Positions 35,772 to 43,086 are shown, counted from the first letter of the stretch. The stretch is 44,813 bases of DNA from Saprospiraceae bacterium (GCA_020631135.1 JAHDHU010000012.1:11799-56611), one strand, 5' to 3'. Numbers and translations are program-made. The notes: generated by a model not told the origin, from the letters alone.

Positions 35772-36086
35772 CTATATTCCTTCCAAAAATTCAATAAATT
35801 TTGAAGACCTAATGATAACAATCGAAAGCAATGTTAATATAATGATGATGTATAGTAAAGTACGGTTAGATTTACTTTTGACCTGCGATTTATAGGTTTC
35901 ATCCACTCGGTACTTTGCTCTCAAACCAGCTTGTATTCTATTTTTAGCCAATTCTGTCTTATCAATATCCTTGTCATCGTATTTTTTTAAACGTTCTTCT
36001 AATTCCTCTTTTTGAGGATCATAGAAACGAGGTATATAGTCAAAGTTTCTATGTTTGGTACGTTTATTAAATCCGAAAAGAGACAT
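35772..36086 (-). CDS. Small single-pass membrane protein ahead of mutL
   Basis: 104 residues. A basic, charged cytoplasmic N-terminal part (DPQKEELEERLKKYDDKD) is followed by one hydrophobic helix near residues 77-93 (LLYIIIILTLLSIVIIR). I know no function. It opens the operon that continues into mutL 2 bases later, and a -7 box lies 17 bases before its ATG. Similar small genes are seen near mutL in Bacteroidota, so conservation of the pair may be real, but the sequence gives no activity. Confidence 0.75.
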   Translation of the reverse strand: MSLFGFNKRTKHRNFDYIPRFYDPQKEELEERLKKYDDKDIDKTELAKNRIQAGLRAKYRVDETYKSQVKSKSNRTLLYIIIILTLLSIVIIRSSKFIEFLEGI

Positions 36087-36102
36087 TTATTAAGCTTTAC
36101 AA

Positions 36103-36110
36103 CAAATATA
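36103..36110 (-). promoter_or_regulatory. Candidate -7 box TATATTTG of the mutL operon
   Basis: Exact TAnnTTTG on the minus strand, ending 16 bases before the ATG at 36086. No well-placed TTG -33 element is seen; the nearest is 25 bases upstream. Confidence 0.45.
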
Positions 36111-36222
36111 AGTGATAAGTTTTGCAGCAGGGTATCAAGAAATACTCTTCTGCAAGTTCAAGCTAATCAAAAGGATTAATTTACATTTATGCTTTGTAAA
36201 ACCTACCAACATTGTGTAAACA

Positions 36223-38115
36223 ATGAGTGACCAGATAAAGCATGAATGTGGCCTTGCAATGATAAGGTTGCTAAAACCCTTAGAATATTACCACGAAAAG
36301 TATGGATCTGCTTTTTACGGTCTCAATAAGCTGCAGTTGCTATTGCAAAAGCAAAGGAATAGAGGACAAGATGGAGCAGGTATAGCTACCATTAAATTAG
36401 ACTCTAAACCCGGAACACGTTACATAAGTCGTAAACGATCAAACAGCCCTCAATATCTTGTTGATTTATTTAATCAAGTATTTCAAAGATTTGATGATTG
36501 TACAGAAGATCAGTTAAATGATCCTGTTTGGTTAAAAGAAAATAAACCCTACCTCGGAGAATTATTACTAGGTCATCTAAGGTATGGCACACATGGATCC
36601 AATTCGATCGAAACGGTACATCCCTTTTTAAGATTAAACAACTGGATATCACGTAATCTCGTGGTGGCTGGAAATTTTAATTTGACCAATGTCCAAGAAC
36701 TGTTTAGTGAGCTCATCGAACTTGGTCAATATCCTAAGGAAATGTCGGATACGGTTACAGTAATGGAGAAGATTGGGCACTTTCTAGATGACGAAGTTCA
36801 ACGATTGTTTAATTGGTTCAAACCAGAAGGTTATTCAAATCAAGATATAAACAAACTCATAGCAGAACACTTAGATGTTCAAAGAATATTACAACGCAGT
36901 TGCAGAAAATTCGATGGAGGTTATGTAATGGCTGGAATGGTTGGACATGGAGATGCTTTTGTCTTAAGAGACTCATCGGGGATTAGACCTTGTTTCTTTT
37001 ATCATGATGATGAAATCGCTGTAATAGCTTCTGAACGACCAGCAATCCAGACAGCCTTAAATGTAAAATATCATGATGTTAAAGAATTAAAAATTGGTCA
37101 TGCGCTCATTATTAAAAAGAATGGAGTTATTTCCGAAGTTCCAGTAAAAGATCAAATTGGAAGAAAATCTTGCTCCTTTGAACGGATATATTTTTCAAGA
37201 GGTACAGATAAAGATATTTATCTAGAAAGAAAAAAATTGGGGAAATTGTTGGCTAAGAAAGTACTTGGTGCAGTAAACCATGATTTTGAAAACACTATTT
37301 TTTCGTTTATCCCAAATACAGCGGAAGTTGCCTTTTACGGCCTAGTTGAAGGATTGCACGATTCCATTGCCGAATGGCGAAAAGAAAAAATTCAAGAAAT
37401 AAATGGAAAAGCTACCTCCGAACAATTAGAAAAAATTTTTAACATAAAACCAAGGATCGAAAAATTGGTTGTCAAAGATGCCAAAATGCGGACCTTCATT
37501 GCCAATGATTCTTTACGAGGACAAATGGTATCTCATGTTTACGATGTAACCTACGGGATGGTAAAAAACAAGCTAGATACCGTCGTTTTGATCGATGATT
37601 CGATTGTTCGTGGTACCACATTGCGTGATAGTATCATCCAAATAGTATCTACTTTACAACCTAAAAAAATAGTGATCGTTTCTTCTGCGCCGCAGATTAG
37701 ATACCCGGATTGTTACGGTATCGATATGTCTAAAATGAAGAACTTCGTTGCTTTCAAAGCATTGTTACATCTTTTAGACAGGGATGACAAAATGCATCTC
37801 TTGGATGAAACTTATAAAAAATGTAAGGCACAATTAGATCTTCCTCCCCATGAAATGAAAAATGAAGTGAAGTCCTTATATGCAAATTATAGTTACGAAG
37901 AAGTTTCGAAAACCATAGCTAAAATCGTTACCCCTGATAACATAAGTCCTGAAATAGAAGTTATTTACCAAACTGTAGAAGATTTACATGAGGCCTGCCC
38001 AAACAATACAGGAGATTGGTATTTTACTGGTGAATACCCTACACCAGGTGGAATCAGAGTCGTGAATAAAGCATTCGTAAATTTCATGGAAAAAAACAAC
38101 AATAGGGCTTACTAA
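36223..38115 (+). CDS. Long-form amidophosphoribosyltransferase (PurF-like)
   Basis: Predicted glutamine PRPP amidotransferase (first step of purine synthesis), 630 residues against about 470-510 for usual PurF. The N-terminal glutamine amidohydrolase nucleophile is Cys9 (MSDQIKHECGLA), which would be exposed after propeptide removal; RNRGQDGAGI and HLRYGTHGSN follow. The phosphoribosyltransferase half has VVLIDDSIVRGTT (Asp458/459) and APQIRYPDCYGIDM. Extra length lies in an insert near 185-225, another near 375-410, and a C-terminal extension. Bacteroidota may hold both a short PurF and this long form, so it could be a paralogue with another amine or role. Confidence 0.85.
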   Translation: MSDQIKHECGLAMIRLLKPLEYYHEKYGSAFYGLNKLQLLLQKQRNRGQDGAGIATIKLDSKPGTRYISRKRSNSPQYLVDLFNQVFQRFDDCTEDQLNDPVWLKENKPYLGELLLGHLRYGTHGSNSIETVHPFLRLNNWISRNLVVAGNFNLTNVQELFSELIELGQYPKEMSDTVTVMEKIGHFLDDEVQRLFNWFKPEGYSNQDINKLIAEHLDVQRILQRSCRKFDGGYVMAGMVGHGDAFVLRDSSGIRPCFFYHDDEIAVIASERPAIQTALNVKYHDVKELKIGHALIIKKNGVISEVPVKDQIGRKSCSFERIYFSRGTDKDIYLERKKLGKLLAKKVLGAVNHDFENTIFSFIPNTAEVAFYGLVEGLHDSIAEWRKEKIQEINGKATSEQLEKIFNIKPRIEKLVVKDAKMRTFIANDSLRGQMVSHVYDVTYGMVKNKLDTVVLIDDSIVRGTTLRDSIIQIVSTLQPKKIVIVSSAPQIRYPDCYGIDMSKMKNFVAFKALLHLLDRDDKMHLLDETYKKCKAQLDLPPHEMKNEVKSLYANYSYEEVSKTIAKIVTPDNISPEIEVIYQTVEDLHEACPNNTGDWYFTGEYPTPGGIRVVNKAFVNFMEKNNNRAY

Positions 38116-38166
38116 GTTGACTTTATTATCAGTGCTTTATATATGGTAAATTAGCACAATATGTGT

Positions 38167-38174
38167 TAACTTTG
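38167..38174 (+). promoter_or_regulatory. Candidate -7 box TAACTTTG ahead of the SPOR gene
   Basis: Exact TAnnTTTG, 51 bases before the ATG at 38226. No clear -33 TTG was found. Confidence 0.4.
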
Positions 38175-38225
38175 CTCTATCCTATCCTAAAAGTTTTTGA
38201 TTAAACCTTAATTACGTTTTGCTTT

Positions 38226-38819
38226 ATGAGAGTTATCAAGATTATCCTATATCTCTTTTTGATGTTTATGGTTTACATTTGGTTGTCTACATTCTTTAAG
38301 TCATGTAACAATGATAATGTAATCACCGATGTAGTAGAAACTGTGGAGGAAAGTGCCGAAGACCTCGTTGACGAGGGAGAAGACATTCTTGAAGAAGCAG
38401 ACGAATTTTTTGAAGAAGAAGATATCAATTATGAAGAATTGGATGCTGATCAAGACTTTGAGGACGATGACACCTATGAAGAAGATGTAGAATTTGAGCC
38501 TCTCGAAGAAAGTGAAGAAGAGGATTATGAAGAAGAAACCGTGGAGGCCGCCCCTGTTGCACCTTCTAAACCTAGGGTAAGCACCAATACTTCTGGAAAT
38601 TACTTTGTCATAACTGGAAGTTACTTGCTCAAATCCAATGCTGTAGAAATGAGATCTAAGCTGGAACGATTAGGGCATGATGCAGAAATCTTGAATTTTG
38701 ATGGCTCAGAATATCATGCAGTCACTTCTGGTAGATATAGAAACTATGAAGACGCTACATCTGTTTCGAGAGAACTATCTGGAAAAGGAATAGATAACTA
38801 CGTGCATCGTAGAAAATAG
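38226..38819 (+). CDS. Membrane-anchored SPOR-domain protein with acidic linker
   Basis: 197 residues: one N-terminal membrane helix (about 5-24), a very acidic Glu/Asp-rich linker (about 38-108), a Pro/Ala hinge and a SPOR domain (about 122-195, YFVITGSYLLKSNAVEMRSKLERLG). SPOR domains bind denuded glycan strands at division sites, so a periplasmic role in septal peptidoglycan is likely. No division gene is nearby. The downstream gene is convergent, 5 bases away. Confidence 0.9.
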   Translation: MRVIKIILYLFLMFMVYIWLSTFFKSCNNDNVITDVVETVEESAEDLVDEGEDILEEADEFFEEEDINYEELDADQDFEDDDTYEEDVEFEPLEESEEEDYEEETVEAAPVAPSKPRVSTNTSGNYFVITGSYLLKSNAVEMRSKLERLGHDAEILNFDGSEYHAVTSGRYRNYEDATSVSRELSGKGIDNYVHRRK

Positions 38820-38824
38820 CTTTT

Positions 38825-39652
38825 CTATTTATTGATAAAATATTTATCCAATTCTTTTTTGGCAACTGGTAGTTTAGCATTAAAATTTGGTCGGTGACTA
38901 AAATATAAGCTGACCAGGATATAAGTCAAATCAACAACTTCGTATCCTAAGGCAGCTAGTAATTTATCCTTTTTAAAACCGCTAATCGCTTCCACATCTT
39001 CCCATGTGGCTTTTTCTAACTCAGACAAGTCCCAAGTAGGGTTCTCTTTTATTATGGCTTCACCAAAAGCGTGGTAGGCAATGTTATAATACTTGTCAGG
39101 ATGATTTATTGCATTGATTAAATATGGCGTCATCAAAATAATCACGCCATCTTCAGCCTCAGTTTCGACGATGTGAAGAAATTGCTTTTTAGGCGATCCA
39201 AAGGGGTGTTGGTATAAAAAAATTCGATCAAAATCTCCAATCAAAAAATCTTCTTGATAAAGGGTCATTTCGACGGCATGACAAGCTACCAAAATTTTTA
39301 AATCCTCTGGCACCGTTTTTTTTTCTGATGCTACTCCTTTAAATAATCTAGCTTCTAGATATAATGAAAGTCTATCTCTAAATTTCAGCCTGTCCTCTTC
39401 TTCCAGAATTTTATAAAAGCGATGTCGATTTTCTAAATACTCGATGACTGGTGGATCAAGTTCATTAGGATTTTTAAGGTGCCAAGAATAGTCCATTTCA
39501 TTTCTCATATAATAAATGGCTATGGCCAGAGCCAACGGCAATAAAATCCAATTGATATTTAGCAAGTCAAACTGAATACTCATAATACCTATCATCAAGG
39601 CAGATAATACCAGCAAAGACATCAAAATTTGTGAAGGTGAGTACAGTTTCAT
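38825..39652 (-). CDS. M90/MtfA-like membrane protein without zinc motif (paralogue 1)
   Basis: 275 residues: two N-terminal membrane helices, then an MtfA-like (peptidase family M90) domain recognisable from RHRFYKILEEEDRLKFRDRLSLYLEARLFKGV and the LYQHPFGSPKKQF region. In MtfA the zinc motif is HExxH. Here the matching place reads HAFGE (His194-Glu198), so the first Glu and second His are gone and zinc-dependent proteolysis is unlikely. It is homologous to the protein at 40432, with which it is divergent across tRNA-Phe and a repeat array. A binding or scaffold role is possible. Confidence 0.8.
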   Translation of the reverse strand: MKLYSPSQILMSLLVLSALMIGIMSIQFDLLNINWILLPLALAIAIYYMRNEMDYSWHLKNPNELDPPVIEYLENRHRFYKILEEEDRLKFRDRLSLYLEARLFKGVASEKKTVPEDLKILVACHAVEMTLYQEDFLIGDFDRIFLYQHPFGSPKKQFLHIVETEAEDGVIILMTPYLINAINHPDKYYNIAYHAFGEAIIKENPTWDLSELEKATWEDVEAISGFKKDKLLAALGYEVVDLTYILVSLYFSHRPNFNAKLPVAKKELDKYFINK

Positions 39653-39790
39653 ATTCTCTATTAAAACTAAAAACTTTATCTAGAGTAGCTTTGGTATATC
39701 GGGTCCTATTTTTTTATCGGATTGAACGAGAAAGCAGAATCATTTAAAAGCGAACTCCACTTAGTAGATCAAAAAAAACTACGGTGGACA

Positions 39791-39843
39791 GGCCGAGGTT
39801 TTTACTCTCCTGGAATCGAACAATGGATATGATCAAAGGTTAT
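39791..39843. repeat. Partial, degenerate copy of the tRNA-Phe-side repeat
   Basis: Contains the CCGAGG-TTTTTAC end of the hairpin and the block CTCCTGGAATCGAAC seen in the full units, but lacks the roughly 90 bases between them. It is the outer edge of the array. The 39653-39790 stretch before it holds no gene; an imperfect hairpin (TCCAC..TAG / CTAC..GTGGA) is near 39759-39787. Confidence 0.6.
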
Positions 39844-40008
39844 CCTCATAAAAAACCCTCAACGTTTACACGCCGAGGGTTTTACTTTTCCACCCGCTTC
39901 TAATGAAGCGGTTCTTTCATTATCGATTGACATTCAGTCAATCAATTTTGCTAAAGCAAACCTTTCAAGAATCTCCTGGAATCGAACATGTCTTATGCTC
40001 AGGAGCAT
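39844..40008. repeat. Tandem repeat unit A (165 bp), hairpin-rich
   Basis: First full unit of a direct repeat. In order it holds a CCCTC..GAGGG terminator-like hairpin flanked by A and T runs, CCGCTTC / GAAGCGG, GATTGAC / GTCAATC, TTTGCT / AGCAAA and CTCCTG / CAGGAG hairpins. The last one encloses the sequence GGAATCGAAC, which resembles a tRNA T arm on the minus strand. No coding frame is evident. Confidence 0.85.
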
Positions 40009-40174
40009 CCTCATAAAAAACCCTCAACATTTTACACGCCGAGGGTTTTACTTTCCCACCCGCTTCTGATGAAGCGGTTCTTTCTTTATCGATTGACATT
40101 CAGTCAATCAATTTTGCTAAAGTAAACCTTTCAAGAATCTCCTGGAATCGAACATGTCTTATGCTCAGGAGCAT
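40009..40174. repeat. Tandem repeat unit B (166 bp), hairpin-rich
   Basis: Differs from unit A at only a few positions, mostly in loops (CTAAT versus CTGAT in one hairpin loop, and the loop of the first hairpin). One change, GCAAA to GTAAA, keeps a G.U pair if the plus strand is transcribed. Confidence 0.85.
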
Positions 40175-40216
40175 CCTCATAAAAAACCCTCAACATTTTA
40201 CACGCCGAGGGTTTTT
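40175..40216 (-). terminator. Terminator of tRNA-Phe, also the truncated third repeat copy
   Basis: On the minus strand AAAAACCCTC pairs with GAGGGTTTTT across a 15-base loop, directly after tRNA-Phe. The same 40 bases open units A and B, so the array repeats this terminator three times. Confidence 0.8.
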
Positions 40217-40217
40217 G

Positions 40218-40290
40218 TGGTGCCTCCAGGAATCGAACCAGGGACACATGGATTTTCAGTCCATTGCTCTACCAACTGAGCTAAGGCACC
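40218..40290 (-). tRNA. tRNA-Phe (anticodon GAA)
   Basis: Complete cloverleaf on the minus strand: acceptor GGTGCCT / AGGCACC with discriminator A, D arm AGCTCAGTTGGTAGAGC, anticodon loop CTGAAAA with GAA, and T arm CCTGGTTCGATTCCTGG. A terminator follows after two bases. The CCA end is not encoded. Confidence 0.97.
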
Positions 40291-40367
40291 AGCCTTGCTT
40301 TAGAAGCGGTTGCAAATTTATATTCTTTTTTTCTTTTCCACAAGGTATAAGCAAAGTTTTTTATTTT

Positions 40368-40375
40368 TAATTTTG
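40368..40375 (+). promoter_or_regulatory. Candidate -7 box TAATTTTG ahead of M90-like paralogue 2
   Basis: TAnnTTTG match 56 bases before the ATG at 40432. No clear -33 element. Confidence 0.35.
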
Positions 40376-40431
40376 GTTTTTCAATTTTTCACCTGTTCCT
40401 TTTCAAAGAAAAGGCATTATTATGAGAAAAT

Positions 40432-41319
40432 ATGTTTTCACGAATAGTCGCTTTTCCATTTATCATGGCACTTGGTTGGTGTCTTTATAATATATACCAC
40501 TATTATGACTCCAATCCTCAAGAGACTAATATCTATATGATTGGTGTCGCAGTATTGGCAGTCATTTTATCTATCATTTATATTTTTAGTCCGCAGATAG
40601 ATTGGTGGTGGTTCAACCGTAATCCTCCCAAGATGCACGAGAAGCTACGTATGCTTTTGCAAAAATATAATCGTTTTTATAGAAACCTAACCGTAAAAGA
40701 AAAAGAGCGCTTTCGCAAAAGAGTGTCTTTATATATGCATGCGCATGAATTTAAACCGATGGGAGGCCCCGAAACCTTGCCCGAAGATGTGCGCGGCTTT
40801 ATAGCCGCCGCCGCCGTTCAGCTTACCTTTGGACAAAAAGATTTTACATTAGAACCATTTGAGCATATTATATTATATCCAGGAGCATTTCCTTCACCTC
40901 AATATCCGAAGCATTTGCACAACTCCGAACATTACAAAGAAGATGGAGTTATTATGTTTTCTATAAAATCAGTAATGGATAGCACTACATTATCGCCACG
41001 TGCTTATCATGTATTATTGCACGAATATGCTAGTGTCTTTGAAACCATAAATCCTAAAATGGATTTTCCTGCTTTAGACGAAAGTATTTGGGAAACCCTA
41101 GAAAGCATTAGTGGCATGAGCAAAGAATTTGTTCATGAGTCTATTAATATACCTAAAGTGTCGCCTCGTCCTGTGAGTATTCATCACTTTTTTGTCTTTC
41201 CAGAAAAATTTCAAGAAAAACTGCCTACACTATATAATAGGTATAAAGAAATTTTCAATCTTGACCCTTGCGAAATGCACGAACCTGTACTTGAGTGGCG
41301 CAATCTTCAGATTGCGTAA
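40432..41319 (+). CDS. M90/MtfA-like membrane protein without zinc motif (paralogue 2)
   Basis: 295 residues with two N-terminal membrane helices, then an MtfA-like domain (PEDVRGFIAAAAVQLTFGQKDF, HIILYPGAFPSPQ). The HExxH site reads HEYAS (His197-Ser201), keeping His-Glu but losing the second His ligand. The family then expects a downstream acidic ligand; WETLES is at that place. Catalysis is doubtful. Codon use here is richer in GC than in nearby genes (a GCC run near 40804). The last six codons and the stop lie in a palindrome (41300-41317), so the tail LEWRNLQIA may come from a REP-like insertion that reset the 3' end. Confidence 0.8.
   Translation: MFSRIVAFPFIMALGWCLYNIYHYYDSNPQETNIYMIGVAVLAVILSIIYIFSPQIDWWWFNRNPPKMHEKLRMLLQKYNRFYRNLTVKEKERFRKRVSLYMHAHEFKPMGGPETLPEDVRGFIAAAAVQLTFGQKDFTLEPFEHIILYPGAFPSPQYPKHLHNSEHYKEDGVIMFSIKSVMDSTTLSPRAYHVLLHEYASVFETINPKMDFPALDESIWETLESISGMSKEFVHESINIPKVSPRPVSIHHFFVFPEKFQEKLPTLYNRYKEIFNLDPCEMHEPVLEWRNLQIA
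41300..41317. repeat. REP-like palindrome forming the 3' end of the M90-like gene
   Basis: Perfect 8-bp arms CGCAATCT and AGATTGCG around a TC loop. It codes the last residues of the upstream protein and abuts its stop codon. Confidence 0.55.
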
Positions 41320-41347
41320 AATGGATCTGTCAAAATTTAATGAGCAT

Positions 41348-41383
41348 ATGACATCGAAGTTATAAACTTCGACGAGCGGGGTC
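41348..41383. repeat. REP-like hairpin
   Basis: TCGAAGTT / AACTTCGA arms with a three-base loop, enclosed by TGAC and GTCA. The remainder of 41320-41541 holds no gene that I can see; an AT-rich run with several T tracts precedes radC. Confidence 0.5.
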
Positions 41384-41541
41384 AGTAATATTTTAGCTCA
41401 AATCCATCCAAAAATGCCCATTTTAGGGCTTCAAATGTTAAGAAAGCCTTAAAAAACACCTTTTTTCGATTTTTTTATGAAAAAATTTATGGAATTATAG
41501 CTTTTGGTGAGTCTTTAATGTGAACGCTGATAATTGAGAAC

Positions 41542-42246
41542 ATGAATACTGACGAACACACCAACACACTAACAATCAAAGCATGGGCCGAAGAAGATCG
41601 GCCACGAGAAAAAATGCTTCTTAAAGGAAAAAATATTTTGACAGATGCAGAATTAGTTGCCATATTGATTGGCTCTGGTTCAAGAGAAGAAACCGCAGTC
41701 GCTTTGTCGCAACGCATTCTACAATCTGCCGAAAATAACTTAAACGATTTAGGGAGATACTCGATAGCTGATTTTGTAAAGTTTAAAGGTATCGGTGAAG
41801 CCAAAGCCATTAGCATAGTTGCTGCGCTTGAATTGGGTCGCCGCCGTCAGTTGTCGGATGTAAAAGAACGTCCGAAAGTAACCAGCAGTCGAGATGCTCA
41901 TAATGCCATCGCACCCATTTTGATGGATTTGACACACGAAGAGTTTTGGGTTTTGATGCTCAATAGAGCCAATGAAATCACCCGTAAAGTTTGCATCAGT
42001 AGAGGAGGAGTAGCTGGCACAGTAGTAGATGCAAAGATAGTTTTCAAAAAAGCCCTAGAAAGTATGGCTTGCTCTATTATTCTTTGTCATAATCATCCAT
42101 CAGGTAATACTAAACCCAGCCAAGCTGATGTTAATATTACAGAAAAGTTGGTCAAAGCGGGCAAAACACTCGACATCAATGTATTAGACCATTTAATCAT
42201 AACAGACCGAGGCTTTTATAGCTTCGCTGATGAAGGAATGATGTAA
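41542..42246 (+). CDS. radC: RadC/JAB-domain family protein
   Basis: 234 residues. An N-terminal helix-hairpin-helix region (about 15-85, FVKFKGIGEAKA) is followed by a JAB/MPN metalloprotease-like domain with HxHPSGNTKPSQAD, giving metal ligands His183, His185 and Asp196. Although called RadC, a repair function has been questioned; such genes are often found on mobile islands and phages. Here the long non-coding stretch and an ABC exporter follow. Start ATG is at 41542. No transposase or integrase is seen next to it. Confidence 0.93.
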   Translation: MNTDEHTNTLTIKAWAEEDRPREKMLLKGKNILTDAELVAILIGSGSREETAVALSQRILQSAENNLNDLGRYSIADFVKFKGIGEAKAISIVAALELGRRRQLSDVKERPKVTSSRDAHNAIAPILMDLTHEEFWVLMLNRANEITRKVCISRGGVAGTVVDAKIVFKKALESMACSIILCHNHPSGNTKPSQADVNITEKLVKAGKTLDINVLDHLIITDRGFYSFADEGMM

Positions 42247-42402
42247 ATCTCAGAAACCGATTCATCTTTCCACTAAAATTTAGAAGTAGCATAATAGCTG
42301 CTCTATTTTCCAAATCACACCACACACACACCTATTTGAAAAGAAAGTTTACAATTTAGTTTAAACACTTTTTAAAGTCGTCCTCTTACACTTTGAAATA
42401 GC

Positions 42403-42425
42403 CAAAGGTTTAGAATAAACCTTTG
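42403..42425. promoter_or_regulatory. Perfect inverted repeat with 10-bp arms after radC
   Basis: Arms CAAAGGTTTA and TAAACCTTTG around GAA. No T-run follows, so it is more likely an operator, or the 5' border of the structured stretch, than a terminator. Confidence 0.5.
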
Positions 42426-43013
42426 TGCGAATCAAAAAAGTAAAGGCGAATAATTCCAAAGTTTAGAAATTATTTTTACCAGATATAATGAACGGTTTTG
42501 GACATGGATTACCCCCTATCGATGTCTGAACAAGATACCGATGTATTGTCCAAAACCAATCTTTTGACATTGTTAGAAAATTACACGATACGCTGAAGTG
42601 AAGAAGCTCGTACTGTGAGAAATAGAGTTTTAAAAAAACTCTATGAAAGCAAACTACAAATACTATGACACTAAAGCAAAGTCTGTTTGCCTAGTTCTAT
42701 GAGATGGGCAGGTAATCTAAACCAAAAGAAGGAGATTAAAATCGGTTAGTATTACAACAAACGGACTTGCTTTTTTACAAAGTTAATAATGATAAAGGGT
42801 TAGTACACTGTAAGGAAATCTACAAACAGAACCATAAACCAAGATATCCCAAACCGATTAGCTCCGATTGACACATACCCCTTTTGTGAAAATCGGAGCA
42901 ACTTAAAGAAACGTTAATATCCCTTTAGAGGGAATTATATAAAGATTTTTTATGTAGTAGCCATAAAAATAGTGTGTGTTTTTAGTTAAAAACGGAGACG
43001 TTTTTCATGCTAG
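42426..43013 (+). ncRNA. Candidate long structured RNA or leader upstream of the ABC exporter
   Basis: The 840 bases between radC and the ABC gene have no good coding frame but many paired elements. There is an 11-bp stem at 42494-42504 / 42547-42557 with a second stem inside. TAGAGTTT / AAACTCTA spans 42623-42643. A long-range stem links 42674-42689 with 42758-42773 (AAGTCTGTTTG / CAAACGGACTT type, with G.U). AATCGGTT (42740-42747) can pair with AACCGATT (42852-42859), which makes a pseudoknot with the previous stem. GCTCCGATT / AATCGGAGC spans 42861-42899. It ends in hairpins and a strong terminator. I could not match it to RNase P, tmRNA, SRP, 6S or a group II intron. Confidence 0.45.
42978..43005 (+). 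promoter_or_regulatory. Mutually exclusive hairpins ahead of the terminator
   Basis: GTTTTTAGTTAAAAAC (42978-42993) and AAAAACGGAGACGTTTTT (42988-43005) are both perfect hairpins that share the A-run at 42988-42993, so only one can form at a time. This is the layout of an attenuation switch, but AT-rich sequence can produce it by chance. Confidence 0.35.
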
Positions 43014-43044
43014 GAGTGTATCGAAGGGTACACTCTTTTTTTTT
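43014..43044 (+). terminator. Strong intrinsic terminator 42 bases before the ABC gene
   Basis: Perfect 7-bp stem GAGTGTA / TACACTC, 8-base loop, then nine T. It ends the non-coding stretch on the plus strand, so either an independent RNA stops here or it regulates read-through into the exporter. Confidence 0.85.
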
Positions 43045-43086
43045 GTACCTTTACCAACCTTCCAGCACTTCAATTGTTAAAAAGTA

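Noticed and set aside
39950-40170. Additional tRNA genes suggested by CTCCTGGAATCGAAC blocks
   Set aside because: Only a T-arm-like fragment is present; there is no acceptor, D or anticodon arm around it.
39844-40216. CRISPR-like array of repeats
   Set aside because: The repeats are 165 bp long and directly joined with no variable spacers, and no cas gene is present.
40161-40370. Open reading frame of 69 codons on the plus strand
   Set aside because: It runs through the terminator and antisense to tRNA-Phe, and its sequence is explained by them.
41542-42246. radC as the marker of an integrated mobile island
   Set aside because: No integrase, transposase or clear direct-repeat borders are visible, so transfer remains only a possibility.
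42426-43013. RNase P RNA, tmRNA, SRP RNA or group II intron
   Set aside because: The conserved GAGGAAAGTCC and ACAGAA pairing region of RNase P, the tRNA-like end of tmRNA, the SRP apical loop and a domain V-like hairpin were looked for and not found. A GTGCG at 42424 looks like an intron start but nothing downstream supports it.
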